From the NCBI GenBank assembly GCA_009843585.1, contig VYDC01000088.1:1-5572 (forward strand): DNA of 5,572 nt. Reading direction: 5' to 3'. The translations under genes were made by a program, and so were the position numbers. The DNA is from Chloroflexota bacterium (GTDB taxonomy: Bacteria; Chloroflexota; Dehalococcoidia; UBA2979). This document shows positions 4,642 to 5,572 of the stretch, one piece after another. Under the pieces are notes generated by a model that saw nothing but the letters and a program-made list of their open reading frames with translations, did not search any database and was not told the origin of the DNA. How positions within the stretch are numbered: position 1 is the first letter of the stretch; each line of letters begins with the position of its first letter.

Positions 4642-4998
4642 ATGCCGCTTCCCCTTCCGCGCGTCCGCTTCGGCCCGACGCACATGGTCCTCGCCGTGGC
4701 GATGCTCCTCGTCTCGCTGTTCGCCTACGCCGCCGTCCAGAGCGCCGCCCGCAGTCACGGCCTCGCCGAGGAGCGATACCGGCTCGAACTCGAGCTGTGG
4801 GAGCTCCACCGGCAGCGCGCGGAGCTGGAGGGGCTCGCCGAGTACTTGCGCTCCGACGAGTACCTCGAGGGAGTCGCGCGCCAGCAGCTCGGTCTCGCCC
4901 GGGAGGGGGAGATATCGGTGCTCGTTGACGCCCCCGATCCGGGCGACACGGGCCGCGAGCCGGGCGAGCGCTGGTGGGAGGAGCGCTTCGGGCGCTAG
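4642..4998 (+). CDS. ftsB: Septum formation initiator family protein (FtsB/DivIC-like)
   Basis: The product has 118 residues and the standard bitopic layout of the family. A short basic/proline N-terminus (1-13) faces the cytoplasm, a single hydrophobic segment covers about 15-34 (M-V-L-A-V-A-M-L-L-V-S-L-F), and a Glu/Leu/Arg-rich coiled coil runs from about 38 to 70. Then comes the conserved patch Y-L-E-G-V-A-R-Q-Q-L-G-L-A-R-E-G-E at 74-90, which matches the A-R-E-x-L-G-x-x-x-x-G-E signature. The tail is acidic and Trp-containing (WWEERFG). Family members join FtsL and FtsQ/DivIB in the divisome and help activate septal peptidoglycan synthesis. ATG 4642 is preferred over TTG 4612 because of its ribosome-binding site and the upstream promoter. 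FtsB and DivIC orthologues cannot be told apart from this sequence alone; the tilS neighbour resembles the divIC to tilS region of Firmicutes. Confidence 0.85.
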   Translation: MPLPLPRVRFGPTHMVLAVAMLLVSLFAYAAVQSAARSHGLAEERYRLELELWELHRQRAELEGLAEYLRSDEYLEGVARQQLGLAREGEISVLVDAPDPGDTGREPGERWWEERFGR

Positions 4999-5066
4999 GC
5001 GCGACGCCGGACGCGGACCCCCGCCGGGGAGTGGCACGGCCTCGCGGCGGCATCCGCTCAGGCGAC

Positions 5067-5074
5067 GGGAGGTG
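5067..5074 (+). promoter_or_regulatory. Near-perfect Shine-Dalgarno of the tilS leader ORF
   Basis: GGGAGGTG contains the full GGAGGT core and ends 3 nt before ATG 5078. It is the strongest ribosome-binding site in the window, yet the ORF it serves has only 16 codons. The tilS GTG itself is preceded by a pyrimidine-rich stretch with no such site. Confidence 0.65.
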
Positions 5075-5077
5075 CAG

Positions 5078-5128
5078 ATGCCCCGCACCCCGGAGAGCTC
5101 GGCCGCCCTCTCTCGCCGTGAGCGCTGA
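5078..5128 (+). CDS. 16-codon leader ORF overlapping the tilS start
   Basis: ATG 5078 follows a near-perfect Shine-Dalgarno and opens a frame encoding MPRTPESSAALSRRER, ending at TGA 5126-5128. The tilS GTG (5118) lies inside it in another frame, so ribosomes terminate 6 nt past the tilS start codon and could drift back to reinitiate. It is most simply read as a translational coupler that sets tilS output. A regulatory leader peptide is possible but shows no obvious stalling motif; its Arg-Arg-Glu-Arg end uses CGC, CGT, GAG and CGC codons. Alternatively a sequencing indel could join this start to tilS as an N-terminal extension; the region's family conservation is too weak to decide. Confidence 0.45.
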   Translation: MPRTPESSAALSRRER

Positions 5129-5572
5129 CTCCCTCGCCCGCAGCCGCGCCACCGGCGCCTTCGAGCGCCGGGTGGAGCGCTCGCTCGGTCGGATCGCGCC
5201 GCGCGCCGCGCCCGTGGTCGTCGCCTGCTCCGGCGGTCCTGACTCGAGCGCGGCCCTGGTCGCGGTCGTGCGCGCGGGGTGGCGCGTGCACGCGGCTCAC
5301 TTCGATCACGGCCTCCGCCCCGCGGGGGAGGCCGAGGGGGACCGGGCCTGGGTCGAGCGGCTCGGTGCGCTCCTGGGCGTGCCCGTGCTCGCCGGCGCCG
5401 CGGAGGGGGCGGGGTCCGATGCCTCGGAGGCGGTCAGCCGCGAGGCGCGCTACCGCTGGCTCGCCCGCGCCCTGGCCGAATCCGGCGCCGTCTGCTGCGT
5501 CACCGGACACACCCGCGACGATCAGGCCGAGACGGTGCTGCTGCGGCTGGCGCGGGGGAGCGGGCTCGCCGG
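5118..5572 (+). CDS. tilS: tRNA(Ile)-lysidine synthetase, N-terminal part
   Basis: The gene is cut by the window end after 151 full codons. The P-loop-like ATP pyrophosphatase motif S-G-G-P-D-S-S is at 38-44, the A-H-F-D-H-G-L-R-P segment at 60-68, E-A-V-S-R-E-A-R-Y-R-W-L at about 104-115, and the family-specific G-H-T-R-D-D-Q-A-E-T-V-L-L-R-L-A-R-G-S-G-L at 130-150. TilS adds lysine to C34 of the CAU-anticodon tRNA-Ile, so that it reads AUA and is charged with isoleucine; it is essential in most bacteria. GTG 5118 is the nearest start upstream in the frame, placing the motif at a normal distance from the N-terminus. It has no ribosome-binding site of its own and overlaps the 16-codon leader ORF by 11 nt. 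AUA codons should be rare in such GC-rich genes. The missing C-terminal domains lie outside the window. Confidence 0.93.
   Translation, partial: MSADSLARSRATGAFERRVERSLGRIAPRAAPVVVACSGGPDSSAALVAVVRAGWRVHAAHFDHGLRPAGEAEGDRAWVERLGALLGVPVLAGAAEGAGSDASEAVSREARYRWLARALAESGAVCCVTGHTRDDQAETVLLRLARGSGLA

Noticed and set aside
4584..4928. TTG-started + strand frame overlapping the phosphatase stop
   Set aside because: Its start overlaps a stop codon like the relay micro-ORFs, but it runs far into the FtsB-like gene in another frame and does not end on that gene's start, so it does not fit the pattern.
4999..5077. Possible terminator between the FtsB-like gene and tilS (CCCC-GCC-GGGG near 5021)
   Set aside because: The stem is only 4 bp with a 3-nt loop and no U tract follows. 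Similar small pairings occur everywhere in this base composition.
1..5572. Mobile elements, CRISPR repeats, tRNA or rRNA genes
   Set aside because: I saw no transposase or integrase motif, no regularly spaced repeats and no cloverleaf-like sequence. Coding density and base composition are even throughout.

Overview
The window is very GC-rich DNA (by eye well above 70% G+C), densely packed with genes that all read on the + strand. GTG and ATG starts are mixed and third codon positions are almost all G or C. The gene families point to a high-GC actinobacterium. A deep-branching lineage such as Thermoleophilia is my best guess, because the cobalamin-dependent mutase is split into a large and a small subunit, a DUF2344 (TIGR03936) protein is present, and a septum-initiator gene sits next to tilS. 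This placement is inference and no lineage marker gene is visible.

Region 1 (1-3105) is a cobalamin-dependent acyl-CoA mutase operon, most simply read as the methylmalonyl-CoA pathway that links propionyl-CoA to succinyl-CoA. In order it holds the 3' end of the mutase large (catalytic) subunit, a DinB-fold protein with an intact His triad, an epimerase built from two VOC domains, the stand-alone B12-binding small subunit, and the MeaB GTPase chaperone that loads and protects the mutase cofactor. Gaps are 0-34 nt and the genes look translationally coupled. A perfect 11-bp G/C inverted repeat straddling the meaB stop codon (3084-3119) is a candidate terminator.

Region 2 (3141-4587) starts with a -10-like TAGACT placed exactly where a leaderless transcript would begin at the ATG of the DUF2344 gene. 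A histidine phosphatase gene follows.

Region 3 (4584-5572) starts with an extended -10 promoter at the end of the phosphatase gene. It carries an FtsB/DivIC-type septum formation protein and then the 5' part of tilS (tRNA-Ile lysidine synthetase), which runs off the window. tilS has no ribosome-binding site of its own, but its GTG start lies inside a 16-codon mini-ORF that has an excellent Shine-Dalgarno sequence.

The most unusual signal is in the junctions. Three separate intergenic gaps are exactly spanned by micro-ORFs whose start overlaps the upstream stop codon and whose stop overlaps the downstream start codon. With the tilS mini-ORF this suggests stop-start translational relays. I see no mobile element, CRISPR array, tRNA or rRNA gene, and no gene-free stretch longer than 119 nt. 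Apart from the relay pattern and the tandem epimerase, the gene content is ordinary.
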